Shown: positions 1 to 8,445, counted from the first letter of the stretch. The stretch is DNA of 34,600 bases from Sedimentisphaerales bacterium (GCA_028282745.1 JANQHJ010000091.1:1-34600); one strand, 5' to 3'. Notes: a model not told the origin generated them from the sequence alone. A program made the numbers and translations.

Positions 1-1011
1 ACATTTATCTTCCGGCAGTTGCTCTATTATCTGTTCATATAGCCAGACAGCTTTATCCGGCTTGCCTTTACCTCTGAGAGCATCAGCTAAGAAGCATAAC
101 TGTTTTCCGGCAGCATTACTATCGGCATAATCAGATTTGAACCTGACGATAGCAGCCTTAGCTGCATTATAATCTTCATTTTCTATCAACTCCTGAATAC
201 CAAGTTTGGCATGAGAGATGGTCGCTTTGTTGCCGGGGTATTTGCCGCAATATTCGGATTTAACCTCGGCGTAGATTTCATTTGCCTTTTGGAGATTGCC
301 CCTGTTCTTATATACATTGGCAACAGCAAGTAACGAATTACCAAGCTGATTGCAATCGGCATAATCGGCTTTGAGTTTTGAAACAGCTTCATCTGCCGCG
401 GCATATTTCTTCTTCCAGACTAACTTCACTATCGCAAGCTTGTCCTTCTGCATACTCGCTATAGTTGCATATTTATCATTCGGAAACTGCGCGATGACCT
501 GGTCATAAAGCCACATCCTGCTTTTGCGGTCCCTGCCGTGACTTTTGGTCATTATATATAACTGCATAGCAAGATCATCACGGCTGGGAAAGTCAGCCTT
601 GATCTGCGTAATTACAGCCTGCGCGGATGTGTAGTTGCCAGCCTTTAACAGTTGTGAAAGATTGAGCTTTGCTTTATATACGCCTGCTAATTGGCCGTAC
701 TCACTATTATCGAATTGCCGTATCATCTTATCATAAATACTTACCGCCCTGTCAAGCTGCCCCTTGCCCCAATATCCTTTGGCAATCCTCATTAAGTTCT
801 TACCCAGATTAGGGTCGTTAGCATAATTCTCCCAAAGCCCAGCCACCGCTGAATCAGCCGCGTTATAATTTTGTGTTTTGATCTGTACTGAAATATCTTT
901 AGCCGCCTCTTCTATCGCCGGTGACAATGCAAAAGACATGCTAAAAGTGACTAAAATAGCAATTATTAGGCCAAAAATGAAATGTTTTGCCGTTAGAAAC
1001 TGTTTATTCAT
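1..1011 (-). CDS. Exported TPR-like repeat protein (3' end outside window)
   Basis: The reading frame is open for 337 codons from ATG at 1011 down to the window edge, so the C-terminus is missing. Residues 1-28 form a typical Sec signal peptide (basic start, hydrophobic core, A-X-A-like end near SFA). The rest is built from about four copies of an ~80-residue alpha-helical unit with recurring patterns such as YxxA(A/D)xA, FPxDKYA and a G(x)2(D/K)KAVxxY helix. This resembles tetratricopeptide or outer-membrane tol-pal YbgF-like repeats. The start is supported by an AAGGGG Shine-Dalgarno just upstream. Its role is unknown; such repeats usually scaffold protein complexes in the periplasm or at the envelope. 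A sigma70-type promoter lies at 1163-1191. Confidence 0.8.
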   Translation of the reverse strand, partial: MNKQFLTAKHFIFGLIIAILVTFSMSFALSPAIEEAAKDISVQIKTQNYNAADSAVAGLWENYANDPNLGKNLMRIAKGYWGKGQLDRAVSIYDKMIRQFDNSEYGQLAGVYKAKLNLSQLLKAGNYTSAQAVITQIKADFPSRDDLAMQLYIMTKSHGRDRKSRMWLYDQVIAQFPNDKYATIASMQKDKLAIVKLVWKKKYAAADEAVSKLKADYADCNQLGNSLLAVANVYKNRGNLQKANEIYAEVKSEYCGKYPGNKATISHAKLGIQELIENEDYNAAKAAIVRFKSDYADSNAAGKQLCFLADALRGKGKPDKAVWLYEQIIEQLPEDKC

Positions 1012-1022
1012 ACTGTCACCCC

Positions 1023-1130
1023 TTAAAAAATATGAAATTCGGTCGGTGGGTTTAAGTCGGCGTAAGAAAAGAAGTCAAGGCCATTACTTGCATGCCGACA
1101 TGTTAGGAAGTTTTCTTTTTCCCTGAACAT
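1023..1130 (-). CDS. Possible 35-residue leader peptide upstream of the TPR gene
   Basis: Between the promoter at 1163-1191 and the TPR gene lies an open frame ATG(1130)-TAA(1023), 35 codons plus stop. An AAGGA Shine-Dalgarno sits six bases before the ATG. Its TAA stop overlaps the TAAGGGG that serves as ribosome-binding site of the TPR gene, so ribosomes finishing the small frame would arrive at the next start. I do not recognise the peptide. It may be a translational-coupling leader or chance; only position and ribosome-binding site support it. Confidence 0.3.
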   Translation of the reverse strand: MFREKENFLTCRHASNGLDFFSYADLNPPTEFHIF

Positions 1131-1162
1131 ATCCGTTCCTTAGAATCATCCTTATAATGAAT

Positions 1163-1191
1163 TCTATACAAGCAGAACTCGAAATTGTCAA
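1163..1191 (-). promoter_or_regulatory. Sigma70-type promoter for the TPR gene
   Basis: On the minus strand TTGACA (1191-1186), a 17-base spacer and TATAGA (1168-1163) form a near-consensus promoter. The predicted transcription start near 1156 gives a leader of roughly 145 bases before the ATG at 1011. Confidence 0.65.
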
Positions 1192-1239
1192 GGAAAAAAG
1201 GTCTGAAAACACATATTTTCATAAATATCGCTTAACTCG

Positions 1240-2079
1240 CTAAGCGGGTTGGGGTGCGAGAATATTTAGTAGTAAGACAGAGCCATTGAATAGTGCGTGT
1301 ATGAATATAGGACGTAGTAATGAGCCGCTTTTTTCATAAGAGTAGCCGAGCAATGCACCCAGTACAAAGATGGCAGGCCAGTGGGCAGGGTCACCGTGAA
1401 AGATGGCGAAGAAGCCCGAGCAGAGAAAAACAACTGGCCACGGCCTCCCTAAATAAGTTCGAGCAATGTTCTGAAAAAGTCCCCTGAAAATAAGCTCCTC
1501 AATAACCGGCGTTATGATAACGACGTTAATAAATATTGTTGTAATGACGAGTGTGTCTTTTTGGTATATTATCAATTGCAGTTCGGGATGTGGTGTGATA
1601 TCAAAGTCGGGCCTTAGCAGTTTACCAATTGAAACAGTGATAGCTAATACAACTATCATTACCGGCTGAATCGAAAACAATCCGATGCCTGCATAGAGCA
1701 GGTCTTTGGGTAATTGCCTGAATCTAAAGCCCAAGCCGATAAGGCCACGGCAAAAATGTCGGCGGATGGCAACAAGGATCAATGCAATAACACATAGATA
1801 TAATATCATTTGAGTACAGTTCGATATGAGTATTCTGTTTTTCTCGGAAAGTGATTTGGTTAAAGGGTCAGTCGCAATACCGAGTATTATTGTTGAGAGG
1901 AGCCAAAACAGAATTGCCGCGAATGGAAAGAGCAAGGGCATGTCGTTTCTTCTTGATTTGGCGTTAAGCAGAGAGGTTCGTCCGAATGATGTTTTTATGA
2001 GCCAATATATGAAAACCGCCGAAGGCAGTGCAAAGGCTATAATGTTCTGGCCATGTTTGCTTATAAATTCGTTAAACAT
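1240..2079 (-). CDS. CPBP-family intramembrane metalloprotease
   Basis: This 279-residue multi-spanning membrane protein carries the CPBP (CAAX protease/bacteriocin-processing, Abi) signature. The EELIFRG motif gives E194, E195 and R199; the second motif has H228 (AIFHGD) and the third H261 and N265 (HALFN). These Glu/His residues form the metal site of Rce1-like intramembrane proteases. At least six hydrophobic segments are visible. Bacterial members act in membrane protein or peptide processing and stress responses, but substrates are rarely known. The gene is divergent from murA with about 118 bases between starts. No strong Shine-Dalgarno precedes the ATG, so the start is slightly uncertain. 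Confidence 0.88.
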   Translation of the reverse strand: MFNEFISKHGQNIIAFALPSAVFIYWLIKTSFGRTSLLNAKSRRNDMPLLFPFAAILFWLLSTIILGIATDPLTKSLSEKNRILISNCTQMILYLCVIALILVAIRRHFCRGLIGLGFRFRQLPKDLLYAGIGLFSIQPVMIVVLAITVSIGKLLRPDFDITPHPELQLIIYQKDTLVITTIFINVVIITPVIEELIFRGLFQNIARTYLGRPWPVVFLCSGFFAIFHGDPAHWPAIFVLGALLGYSYEKSGSLLRPIFIHALFNGSVLLLNILAPQPA

Positions 2080-2197
2080 ATCTGATTGGCTAAAGTTTTA
2101 CTTTTATTAAGCATTAAGTTGTATTAAAGTAAGCAATTAGAAATTTAGTTTTCGTGAGTTTCTCAAAACCACGCTCGATTTGCAAGGAAAATAGACA

Positions 2198-3463
2198 ATG
2201 GATGTCTTTCAAATAGAAGGGCCTGTTCAGTTAAAAGGCAGTATCAAGGTAAACGGCGCGAAGAACGCTGCTTTGCCGATTATGGCAGCGGCTGTATTAG
2301 CCGAGGGGCGATCGACTGTCAAAAATGTTCCCAACCTCTCCGACATTTCCGTTTGTGGCGAATTGTTGAAGTCTTTGGGCTGTAATGTCGAACGGCAGGG
2401 TGATGAGATTTCAATTGACGCCACTACGATCGATAATCCCGTCGGCGATTATGAAATAGTTCGTAAGATGCGGGCGAGCATTTGTATTTTAGGTCCTTTG
2501 CTTGCTCGATGCGGTAAAGTGAGAGTCTCCATGCCGGGTGGTTGTGCGATAGGTTACAGGCCGGTCGATATACACCTGCGCGGGCTCCGTGAACTTGGTG
2601 CCGACATATTTATTGAGAACGGTTATATCGTTGCCACAGCACCAAAGGGTCTTAAGGGAAAAGAAATTTTTCTCGGCGGCCCGTTCGGCTCGACAGTGCT
2701 TGGAACAGCTAATGTATTGATGGCTGCGACGTTGGCCAAAGGGGTTACCGTTATTGAATCTGCTGCGTGTGAACCGGAGATCACTGACCTCGCGAATTTC
2801 CTTAAGAAGATGGGGGCAAGGATTAAAGGGGTTGGTTCGCCGCGACTTGTTATAAAAGGTGTCAGGCATCTAAAACCTGTTGAGTATGAAGTTATACCGG
2901 ATCGTATCGAAGCTGGTACGTTTATGACAGCGGCAGCGATTACTGGCGGTGAGCTTGATATTCCTAACTGTTGTTTGGACGATCTGATGGCAATGGCGGA
3001 TGCTCTTCGCAATATTAATGTTACTGTCGAAAAAAATAACGGCGGTTGTGTTATCGCACGAGATGGAATTATAAAAACCGCCCAGATAACAACCCAGCCT
3101 TACCCGGGATTCCCGACGGACTTGCAGGCTCAGTTCATGTCACTGTTATGTCTGGCGCCGGGCAATAGTGTCATTATTGAAAAGATATTCCCGGACAGGT
3201 TTATGCATGTTGCGGAACTTAGTCGAATGGCAGCCAGCCTTCGTAAGGAAGGAGCGGCTGTTATTATTTCCGGTGTTGATAAGTTAAAAGCCGCGCCGGT
3301 TATGGCATCGGATTTGAGAGCTTCTGCGGCACTTGTTTTAGCGGCAATGGCGGCCGAGGGAACGACGGTTATCAATCGTGTCTATCATATAGACAGGGGC
3401 TATGAAAAGATCGAAGAAAGGCTTAATCCCGTAGGCGCAAAGATTATCCGCTTGAAAGATTAG
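2198..3463 (+). CDS. murA: UDP-N-acetylglucosamine 1-carboxyvinyltransferase
   Basis: MurA transfers enolpyruvate from phosphoenolpyruvate to UDP-GlcNAc, the first committed step of cytoplasmic peptidoglycan precursor synthesis. The 421-residue length is standard. The KN pair K22-N23 lies in VNGAKNAALPI. The catalytic cysteine C117 lies in MPGGCAIGYRP, so the enzyme should be fosfomycin-sensitive rather than the Cys-to-Asp type. The catalytic-Asp motif YPGFPTDLQAQ is intact. The start is supported by AAGGAAA upstream of the ATG. It appears monocistronic: the next gene converges from the minus strand 30 bases after the stop, with no clear terminator between. Confidence 0.97.
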   Translation: MDVFQIEGPVQLKGSIKVNGAKNAALPIMAAAVLAEGRSTVKNVPNLSDISVCGELLKSLGCNVERQGDEISIDATTIDNPVGDYEIVRKMRASICILGPLLARCGKVRVSMPGGCAIGYRPVDIHLRGLRELGADIFIENGYIVATAPKGLKGKEIFLGGPFGSTVLGTANVLMAATLAKGVTVIESAACEPEITDLANFLKKMGARIKGVGSPRLVIKGVRHLKPVEYEVIPDRIEAGTFMTAAAITGGELDIPNCCLDDLMAMADALRNINVTVEKNNGGCVIARDGIIKTAQITTQPYPGFPTDLQAQFMSLLCLAPGNSVIIEKIFPDRFMHVAELSRMAASLRKEGAAVIISGVDKLKAAPVMASDLRASAALVLAAMAAEGTTVINRVYHIDRGYEKIEERLNPVGAKIIRLKD

Positions 3464-3493
3464 ATGCTGATTTTTACAGGTTTCTCCCGACAA

Positions 3494-4420
3494 CTATTTC
3501 CACTCTTCAGGTAAGAATAACGATGCATTAGAGCATCGTACTCTTAATGATTCTCTCATGTTATATCTGGTTACATGGCCATCGAGATACCCCGCGTTAA
3601 GATTAGCGCTTGGACGGAACTGTTGGCCTTGTTCAGCTTTTCCGATAGCGCCAGCTTTACTTTCATCAGTTTGTTCGAGCACATAATACATGTCGTCTCT
3701 GGTCGCATTTTTAAATGGATGGGGGGTGTACCAACCCTTTACTCTAATTTGACCAACATAATTACCAGATTCCGGGGCTTTATGTTTGTAATAACAACCG
3801 TCGAGGATAACAAGCTGGTTTTTATCCCCAAGTTTCCCCGGCGCTACAAAATTTTTATCTGTTGATTTATCTACTTTTTCGGCAATCCTAAAATTGTACC
3901 CCTGATAGTTCCATAGAAGTGTAAAATTAGAATGCAAGGAAGTGTATTTGCCGGTTTTGTAAAATTCTCCATAAGTTCCTACTGGACTCTCGGGTGGCCA
4001 TGGTGTTTCTTCATTTATCTTGGTGATTACAGGGCAGTTATAAATACTGGCGTCCGGGAGGTATTTTGCCAGATACTTGCCGGCATTTCGGTAATTTTTT
4101 GTGTGATTTACTTTGCTTTCATCCCAAACAGTTTTTGTGTTATTGTACCAGTTCAATTCGGTTGGACGATGAAACTTTGCTTCTCCATTTAGTGCATATG
4201 GAAGAGTTCCGGTATAGGATGGAGTAGGCGGTAAAAGTGAGTTATTGTTATTTGCGTATATGACAATCCCGGAAATTATTTGATGTTGATTGCTAGCGCA
4301 GATCACCAACCTTGCATGAAGTTTGGCTTTTTGCAGTACCGGTACGAGTATCGCCATAAGTAATGCTATTACAGAAATGACGACGAGAAGCTCAATTAAT
4401 GTAAAACCTTTGCGTTTCAT
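3494..4420 (-). CDS. Prepilin-like protein with H-X9-DG C-terminal motif (copy 1)
   Basis: The N-terminus MKRKGFTLIELLVV is a class III (type IV pilin-like) leader: cleavage between G5 and F6, Glu at mature position 5, then a ~20-residue hydrophobic helix. The C-terminus has the planctomycete-typical GYLDGHV motif (H-X9-DG processing-associated domain). It is therefore a pseudopilin-like envelope protein handled by a prepilin peptidase and a type II secretion or type IV pilus-like machine. A longer frame begins at GTG 4429, but AGAAGG sits at the right distance only for ATG 4420, and the paralogue at 4694-5617 starts with the same residues. 308 residues. Confidence 0.88.
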   Translation of the reverse strand: MKRKGFTLIELLVVISVIALLMAILVPVLQKAKLHARLVICASNQHQIISGIVIYANNNNSLLPPTPSYTGTLPYALNGEAKFHRPTELNWYNNTKTVWDESKVNHTKNYRNAGKYLAKYLPDASIYNCPVITKINEETPWPPESPVGTYGEFYKTGKYTSLHSNFTLLWNYQGYNFRIAEKVDKSTDKNFVAPGKLGDKNQLVILDGCYYKHKAPESGNYVGQIRVKGWYTPHPFKNATRDDMYYVLEQTDESKAGAIGKAEQGQQFRPSANLNAGYLDGHVTRYNMRESLRVRCSNASLFLPEEWK

Positions 4421-4693
4421 TTTCTTCACCTTCTTGAAGTGGCGTTAATAAAAGAAATAGGTATCTACATCTTTTTTAGTATATTTAATTTCCCGTCAAA
4501 TATACCACTTTCATTATAGGGCTTGAACGACTGATTTGTCAAGGCTTTAATAGTGGATACTTAGAAGCATAGCAACTCGGCTTGGGCTAAGTACTTATCA
4601 GAAAGGGTCTTATGTTAAGCAAGTAAGTGAAATGCACATAAAATCCCTGGACTTAAAAATTAAACCCAATTCTTTTTTGTTACAGTTTACTTT

Positions 4694-5617
4694 CTATTTC
4701 CACTCTTCAGGTAAGAATATTGAAATATTCCAGTTCCTTACTCGTCGCGATTCCTGCATATTATATCTCGAAACATGTCCATCCAAATATCCTGCGTTGA
4801 GCTTAACTTTTGGCCTGAACTGCCGATCTTGTCTCGATTTGCCTTTTGTCCCTTTGTCGCCGTGTATATATTGCTCTTTAGGCATTACATAATATGCCCA
4901 GTCTCTATAGGCATCTTTGAAAGGATGGGCAGAATAATAGCCTGATTCTTGAAATTCGGTGTGTATATTTGTAACTTTGTTCTCCCCATAGAAGCAACTG
5001 TCGAGCAAGACGACCTGGTTTTTAGATCCTAATTTCCTTGGACCTACAAAACTTTCATCGGTTGATGCATCACGTTTTTTGTTTGCCTTAATAGCTGCAT
5101 TATATCCCTGATAGTTCCATAGAAGCGTATAAGTAGAGTGCAGGAAAGTGCATTCGCCGGTTTCGTAATATTCACCGTATGTACCTTTCGGGTCGTTTGG
5201 CGGCCACGGGGCTTCATTGTCTATCTTCATAACCACGGGACAACTGAACACCTCTGCTTCTGGTAGATATTTATATAGATATCTACCGACAAATCTGTAG
5301 TTTGGTTTCTTTCTGGCTGTCTCTTCATCCCAAATCACTGTTTGGTTATCATACCAGTTCAATTCGGTAGGTCTGTGGTAGTTACCTGCTGCTTCAGGAT
5401 TGGTCTGTATAGATACCGGAGTTGGCGGTAAGAGATCATTGTTATTATTGGCGTATGTAGCAAGGCCCGCCACTATCTGGTGTTGGTTGCTGCCGCAGAT
5501 CACTAATCTGGCGTGATATTTAGCTTTTTGCAGTACCGGTACGAGAATTGCCATAAGAAGGGCGATAACAGAAATAACTACTAACAGCTCGATCAGTGTA
5601 AATCCTTTGCGTTTCAT
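4694..5617 (-). CDS. Prepilin-like protein with H-X9-DG C-terminal motif (copy 2)
   Basis: This close paralogue of the downstream gene (3494-4420) has the same leader, the same helix, the same LLWNYQGYN and AGYLDGHVSRYNM blocks and the same EEWK ending; 307 residues. The start is supported by GAGAGG eight bases before the ATG. The 273-base gap to copy 1 shows no coding sequence and no convincing terminator, so co-transcription of the two is possible. The two differ mainly in the middle variable region, as expected for pseudopilins with different surface loops. The function is inferred from family only; the secretion machine itself is not in the window. Confidence 0.88.
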   Translation of the reverse strand: MKRKGFTLIELLVVISVIALLMAILVPVLQKAKYHARLVICGSNQHQIVAGLATYANNNNDLLPPTPVSIQTNPEAAGNYHRPTELNWYDNQTVIWDEETARKKPNYRFVGRYLYKYLPEAEVFSCPVVMKIDNEAPWPPNDPKGTYGEYYETGECTFLHSTYTLLWNYQGYNAAIKANKKRDASTDESFVGPRKLGSKNQVVLLDSCFYGENKVTNIHTEFQESGYYSAHPFKDAYRDWAYYVMPKEQYIHGDKGTKGKSRQDRQFRPKVKLNAGYLDGHVSRYNMQESRRVRNWNISIFLPEEWK

Positions 5618-5948
5618 GATATGATACCTCTCAGTTTTAAATTATTTCGCGATGCTAATATTTAAAATATAACTCAAATTTGGCTTAAAGACCTGATTTT
5701 CGCCTTTTTCACCCAATTTCCCTGTCATTTTGAGGTAAAAGCAACGATCCAAAGAGACGTACTTACACCTCTGGCATATAAGTAAGTGTTGATTTCTATT
5801 TGGTTTTGGTAAGGAAAATTGAGTTATTTTTACAGAATTTTAATAAAAAAAAGCCCGCGCAGAGCATAATTATAGGGCCTGTGATTGTAACGTCCTTTTA
5901 AACAGGGCCTTAGGTGAAACTGGGTGACAATTTCGGGTGAGCGACTTT
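5618..5948. other. Non-coding gap between prepilin copy 2 and the SAP-like gene
   Basis: AT-rich, no credible gene on either strand. It should hold the promoter of the prepilin gene(s) near 5620-5700, but I see no clean -35/-10 pair. It also contains the probable terminator of the SAP-like gene (5844-5880). Confidence 0.5.
5844..5880 (-). terminator. Probable Rho-independent terminator of the SAP-like gene
   Basis: On the minus strand AGGCCC (5880-5875) can pair with GGGCTT (5856-5851), followed by a run of eight to nine T. The stem is short and the loop long (18 bases), so the call rests mainly on the T-tract and on its place about 70 bases after the stop. Confidence 0.4.
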
Positions 5949-6167
5949 TTAGGCTTTTTCTTTATAACAATCGCCGATGAAACAGCAATCGGTATATTCA
6001 CAGGAGCCTTGAGATGTGCCGTAACATGGGGTGTTTCCCTCACTTTTCTGGATATTTCGCACCAAATCGAGCTTTTCAACGCCTTTTGTTTCGATATGGA
6101 ACTGTTTAGCCATTGCCCTGATCTTTCTGATGCCCATTGGTTTGGGTTTTGCCGTTTTTACCGCCAT
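5949..6167 (-). CDS. Small SAP-like, cysteine-rich protein (72 aa)
   Basis: Residues 12-42 look like a SAP/Rho-N type helix-extended loop-helix (IRKIRAMAKQFHI..GVEKLDLVRNIQ). After it comes EGNTPCYGT and five cysteines (C48, C56, C61, C62, C67). Small proteins of this layout, with a SAP-like helix pair and then EGNxPCF/YG and a Cys cluster, are familiar from deltaproteobacteria and related groups as uncharacterised SAP-domain proteins. SAP-like modules often bind nucleic acid, and the cysteines may bind metal; both are inferences. The gene is clearly real: GGGAGG precedes the ATG at 6167 by five bases, and a promoter is visible at 6257-6285. The overlapping plus-strand frames are shadows. Confidence 0.8.
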   Translation of the reverse strand: MAVKTAKPKPMGIRKIRAMAKQFHIETKGVEKLDLVRNIQKSEGNTPCYGTSQGSCEYTDCCFIGDCYKEKA

Positions 6168-6256
6168 ATTAGCCTCCCGGTTATTTTCTTCTTAATTTTA
6201 CTTATATTGTTATATCTGTTTTCGGCAATTTCTTCACATTTTAATAAAAAGGCGGA

Positions 6257-6285
6257 AGTATATAGCTCGGCCGGTCAATAAGCAA
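6257..6285 (-). promoter_or_regulatory. Sigma70-type promoter for the SAP-like gene
   Basis: On the minus strand TTGCTT (6285-6280), a 17-base spacer and TATACT (6262-6257). It lies about 90 bases upstream of the ATG. Confidence 0.5.
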
Positions 6286-6381
6286 CAAAAAAACGACATC
6301 TTAGCCTTAAATTGAGAAATATTTGGATTTTTTTGCCTTTTTTACCTTTTATTGGCTTGGAATCGGATATTTTTTGTCACT

Positions 6382-6532
6382 TTGAAGATTAATAAAAATT
6401 TAATTATGTACTAATAGGGTGCAAATCTAAGTCCTATACGATTTCTCCCAGAGCACTCAAGCACCCGGTTAGGAGGGTGATTAGCTATTCGGCGAGCGGC
6501 ATCCGCCAAGCCGCTCGCTGCCTCTCTTTTTT
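6382..6532 (+). ncRNA. Candidate structured RNA or leader with terminator
   Basis: A weak promoter (TTGAAG 6382-6387, 17 bases, TATGTA 6405-6410) would start transcription near 6417. There GGGTGC (6417-6422) can pair with GCACCC (6461-6466). CACCC (6462-6466) can instead pair with GGGTG (6475-6479), so the two pairings exclude each other. An 11-bp terminator hairpin follows. No known riboswitch core that I can recall fits. It could be an independent small RNA of about 115 bases or an attenuating leader of the sigma-factor gene starting at 6667. Confidence 0.4.
6490..6532 (+). terminator. Strong terminator hairpin ahead of the sigma-factor gene
   Basis: GCGAGCGGC (6492-6500) pairs perfectly with GCCGCTCGC (6510-6518). 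The stem extends by a G-T and a C-G pair to 6490/6520, has a nine-base loop, and is followed by CCTCTC and six T. No gene on the plus strand ends nearby, so it must terminate a short untranslated RNA or act as an attenuator. Confidence 0.65.
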
Positions 6533-6666
6533 ATATGAACATTTCGCGAAAAAAAGCACCATTAAGGCTGTTTTTATGCCGATTTTATAATAAATAATAA
6601 AATTTATAAAAAAACCGTTACATTTTTTCGTTTGCGCGCACTTTTATTAGTAAGAGATAAGCCTGC

Positions 6667-8445
6667 ATGTTTGACTGCGAAAAACATAAGGAGTTGATCG
6701 AAAAAGCAAAGCTTGGTGACAGGCATAGCATCGATGAGCTGTCACGCTTTGCGGAGGGAAGCGTGCGTTCTTTTGTTAATCGCCTTGTAATGAACCATCA
6801 GGCTGCGGAGGAAATTGTACAGGAGACCGTTCTGGAAATGTTGAAGGCACTTGGAAAACTCAAAAATACCGAGCGTTTTTTGCCTTGGCTTTATGGTATA
6901 GCGTTGAATAAATCGCGCAAGTTCAAACGTGCGCAATTTAAACAAGAAAAGCTTGCCAGAGCTTATGCGAGAGAGAATCCGCAGCGAGAAGAATCACTGG
7001 AAGATATAGTCGCAGGTGAGGTAAAAGAGTTAGTCTCGGCAGCTATGGGAGAGCTTAAAGCTCGTCATCGAGCTGTTCTGGCAATGCGGTGTTATGACCG
7101 GATGAGATATGATGAGATAGCTGAATCTTTTGGCTGCAGTAATACAGCGGCCCGTATGCTTTTCTACAGGGCTAAAAGATCGCTGGCCAAAAAGCTTTCC
7201 AGGCATGGGCTGGGAAAAGGGGCTGTCCTTACAGCAATGATCTTATTCGGTAAAATGACCGCTACAAGCGAAGCCGCGGCCGCACAGGTAACTGTGACAG
7301 CTGCAAGTATGGAAGTAGGGCTTGGTACAACATTGATCGGGTTATTGACAAGTAAAACAGCAGTTGTCACGACAGCAGCGACATGTCTTGTAGGAGCGGG
7401 TGTTTTTGTCGGGCCCGAGCTAATGAATGACAATACGACAGGAAAAGAATCATTACCGGAAAAAAAACTTGTTAGTATTCCTTTAAAAGAGAAGGAAATC
7501 ATAAAAGAGGAATTCTGGTATTTCTACCCGGATAATAAAGGGACGGTAATGGTTCGTACTGGTAAGGGGCTTGATGGCAGTACTGAGAAAAACTCTTGTC
7601 TTCAAAATGACAGGTACAATTACTATTATCATCAAAAAAGCAATAAAGTTTACATCAGAAATCAGCGTATGTGGCGCAGCGATTTCTCTGTATGGACGCT
7701 TCCGACAGATAGCCCCGCGCTGACCCAGTTTATTTCCAAGATACAAGGACAAAAGATCATAAGCCGGCAGGTCCCCATCGCGGAGGGTGGGTGGCTTGTT
7801 GTTATAAGGCAAGACAAGAATGGCGAGTCAGTACTAAGAACACGCCATTACAATGTACTGCAAGAGGAGTATTTCAGATACAATTGGCCTAAAGGAGTTG
7901 AAATTGTGGATGATCGTGACGAGATGCACAAAAGAGGATGGACCTATTTCAGGATAAGCGGAGAGGTTGACGGTAAACCTGCTAAAGGAACCGGTAGAAT
8001 ACCATTCATATACGCCAGAAGCAAGTCACATTACCCATGGATAGATCTGAAAATTGGTTCAGAAAAAGAGGTAAGTGATGGGTACGGCCGGTTGTTTAAA
8101 GGTCTGCTTCGGCCATGGATGGGATTGCACACCATCGATGTAATCAGAAGAGATGCTGCTGAGCAGAAACTCAAATTCTCGACAGAAGTGGATCAAAATC
8201 AAACAAAAGCGATAATCACCGTGACCAGCGAAGAAGAACAGCTTGTTTATAAGGTCGATTTAAAGAAGGATCTAATCGAGTATATAGAACTTAAAGGTCA
8301 AATACAGGGTATATTAAACTTCGAATACCTTCAGAATATTGAAAGTGTTGGGAATGAATTTATCTCGCCGAGGAAAAAGAACAATTCTAAAGCATGCGAA
8401 GGGGCAAACCTTTTAAACCTTTTGGAGCTGGTAGGCAGCGGTTAA
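6667..8445 (+). CDS. ECF-like sigma-70 factor fused to a long membrane-linked C-terminal region
   Basis: Residues ~1-180 are a sigma-70/ECF factor: region 2 around 25-90 (AAEEIVQETVLEMLK, FLPWLYGIALNKSRKFKR) and region 4 around 120-177 (LKARHRAVLAMRCYDRMRYDEIAESFGCS..AARMLFYRAKRSL). It is followed by hydrophobic stretches (~186-197 and ~216-250) and about 340 residues without a recognised domain. Family length is normally ~180-200, so the extra two thirds is an extension, as known for planctomycete ECF groups with C-terminal extensions. I infer that one transmembrane helix places the tail outside, where it could sense envelope signals. The gene lies 34 bases before the next one, so the sigma may direct its own operon of secreted proteins. 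Shine-Dalgarno (AAGAGA) is weak. Confidence 0.85.
   Translation: MFDCEKHKELIEKAKLGDRHSIDELSRFAEGSVRSFVNRLVMNHQAAEEIVQETVLEMLKALGKLKNTERFLPWLYGIALNKSRKFKRAQFKQEKLARAYARENPQREESLEDIVAGEVKELVSAAMGELKARHRAVLAMRCYDRMRYDEIAESFGCSNTAARMLFYRAKRSLAKKLSRHGLGKGAVLTAMILFGKMTATSEAAAAQVTVTAASMEVGLGTTLIGLLTSKTAVVTTAATCLVGAGVFVGPELMNDNTTGKESLPEKKLVSIPLKEKEIIKEEFWYFYPDNKGTVMVRTGKGLDGSTEKNSCLQNDRYNYYYHQKSNKVYIRNQRMWRSDFSVWTLPTDSPALTQFISKIQGQKIISRQVPIAEGGWLVVIRQDKNGESVLRTRHYNVLQEEYFRYNWPKGVEIVDDRDEMHKRGWTYFRISGEVDGKPAKGTGRIPFIYARSKSHYPWIDLKIGSEKEVSDGYGRLFKGLLRPWMGLHTIDVIRRDAAEQKLKFSTEVDQNQTKAIITVTSEEEQLVYKVDLKKDLIEYIELKGQIQGILNFEYLQNIESVGNEFISPRKKNNSKACEGANLLNLLELVGSG

Noticed and set aside
878-1126. Plus-strand open frame of 82 codons
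   Set aside because: It is antisense to the start of the TPR gene and its leader, has no ribosome-binding site, and the minus-strand frame is clearly coding.
1125-1138. GAAC-N6-GTTC resembling a LexA/SOS box
   Set aside because: Known GAAC-type LexA boxes have four bases between the arms; here there are six, and the flanks do not match.
5937-6281. Plus-strand 114-codon frame overlapping the SAP-like gene
   Set aside because: The opposite strand has a conserved-looking protein, a strong Shine-Dalgarno and a promoter; this frame is its shadow.
6417-6532. Cyclic-di-GMP (GEMM), ydaO, fluoride or cobalamin riboswitch
   Set aside because: The core motifs of these classes as I remember them do not line up; kept only as an unassigned structured RNA.
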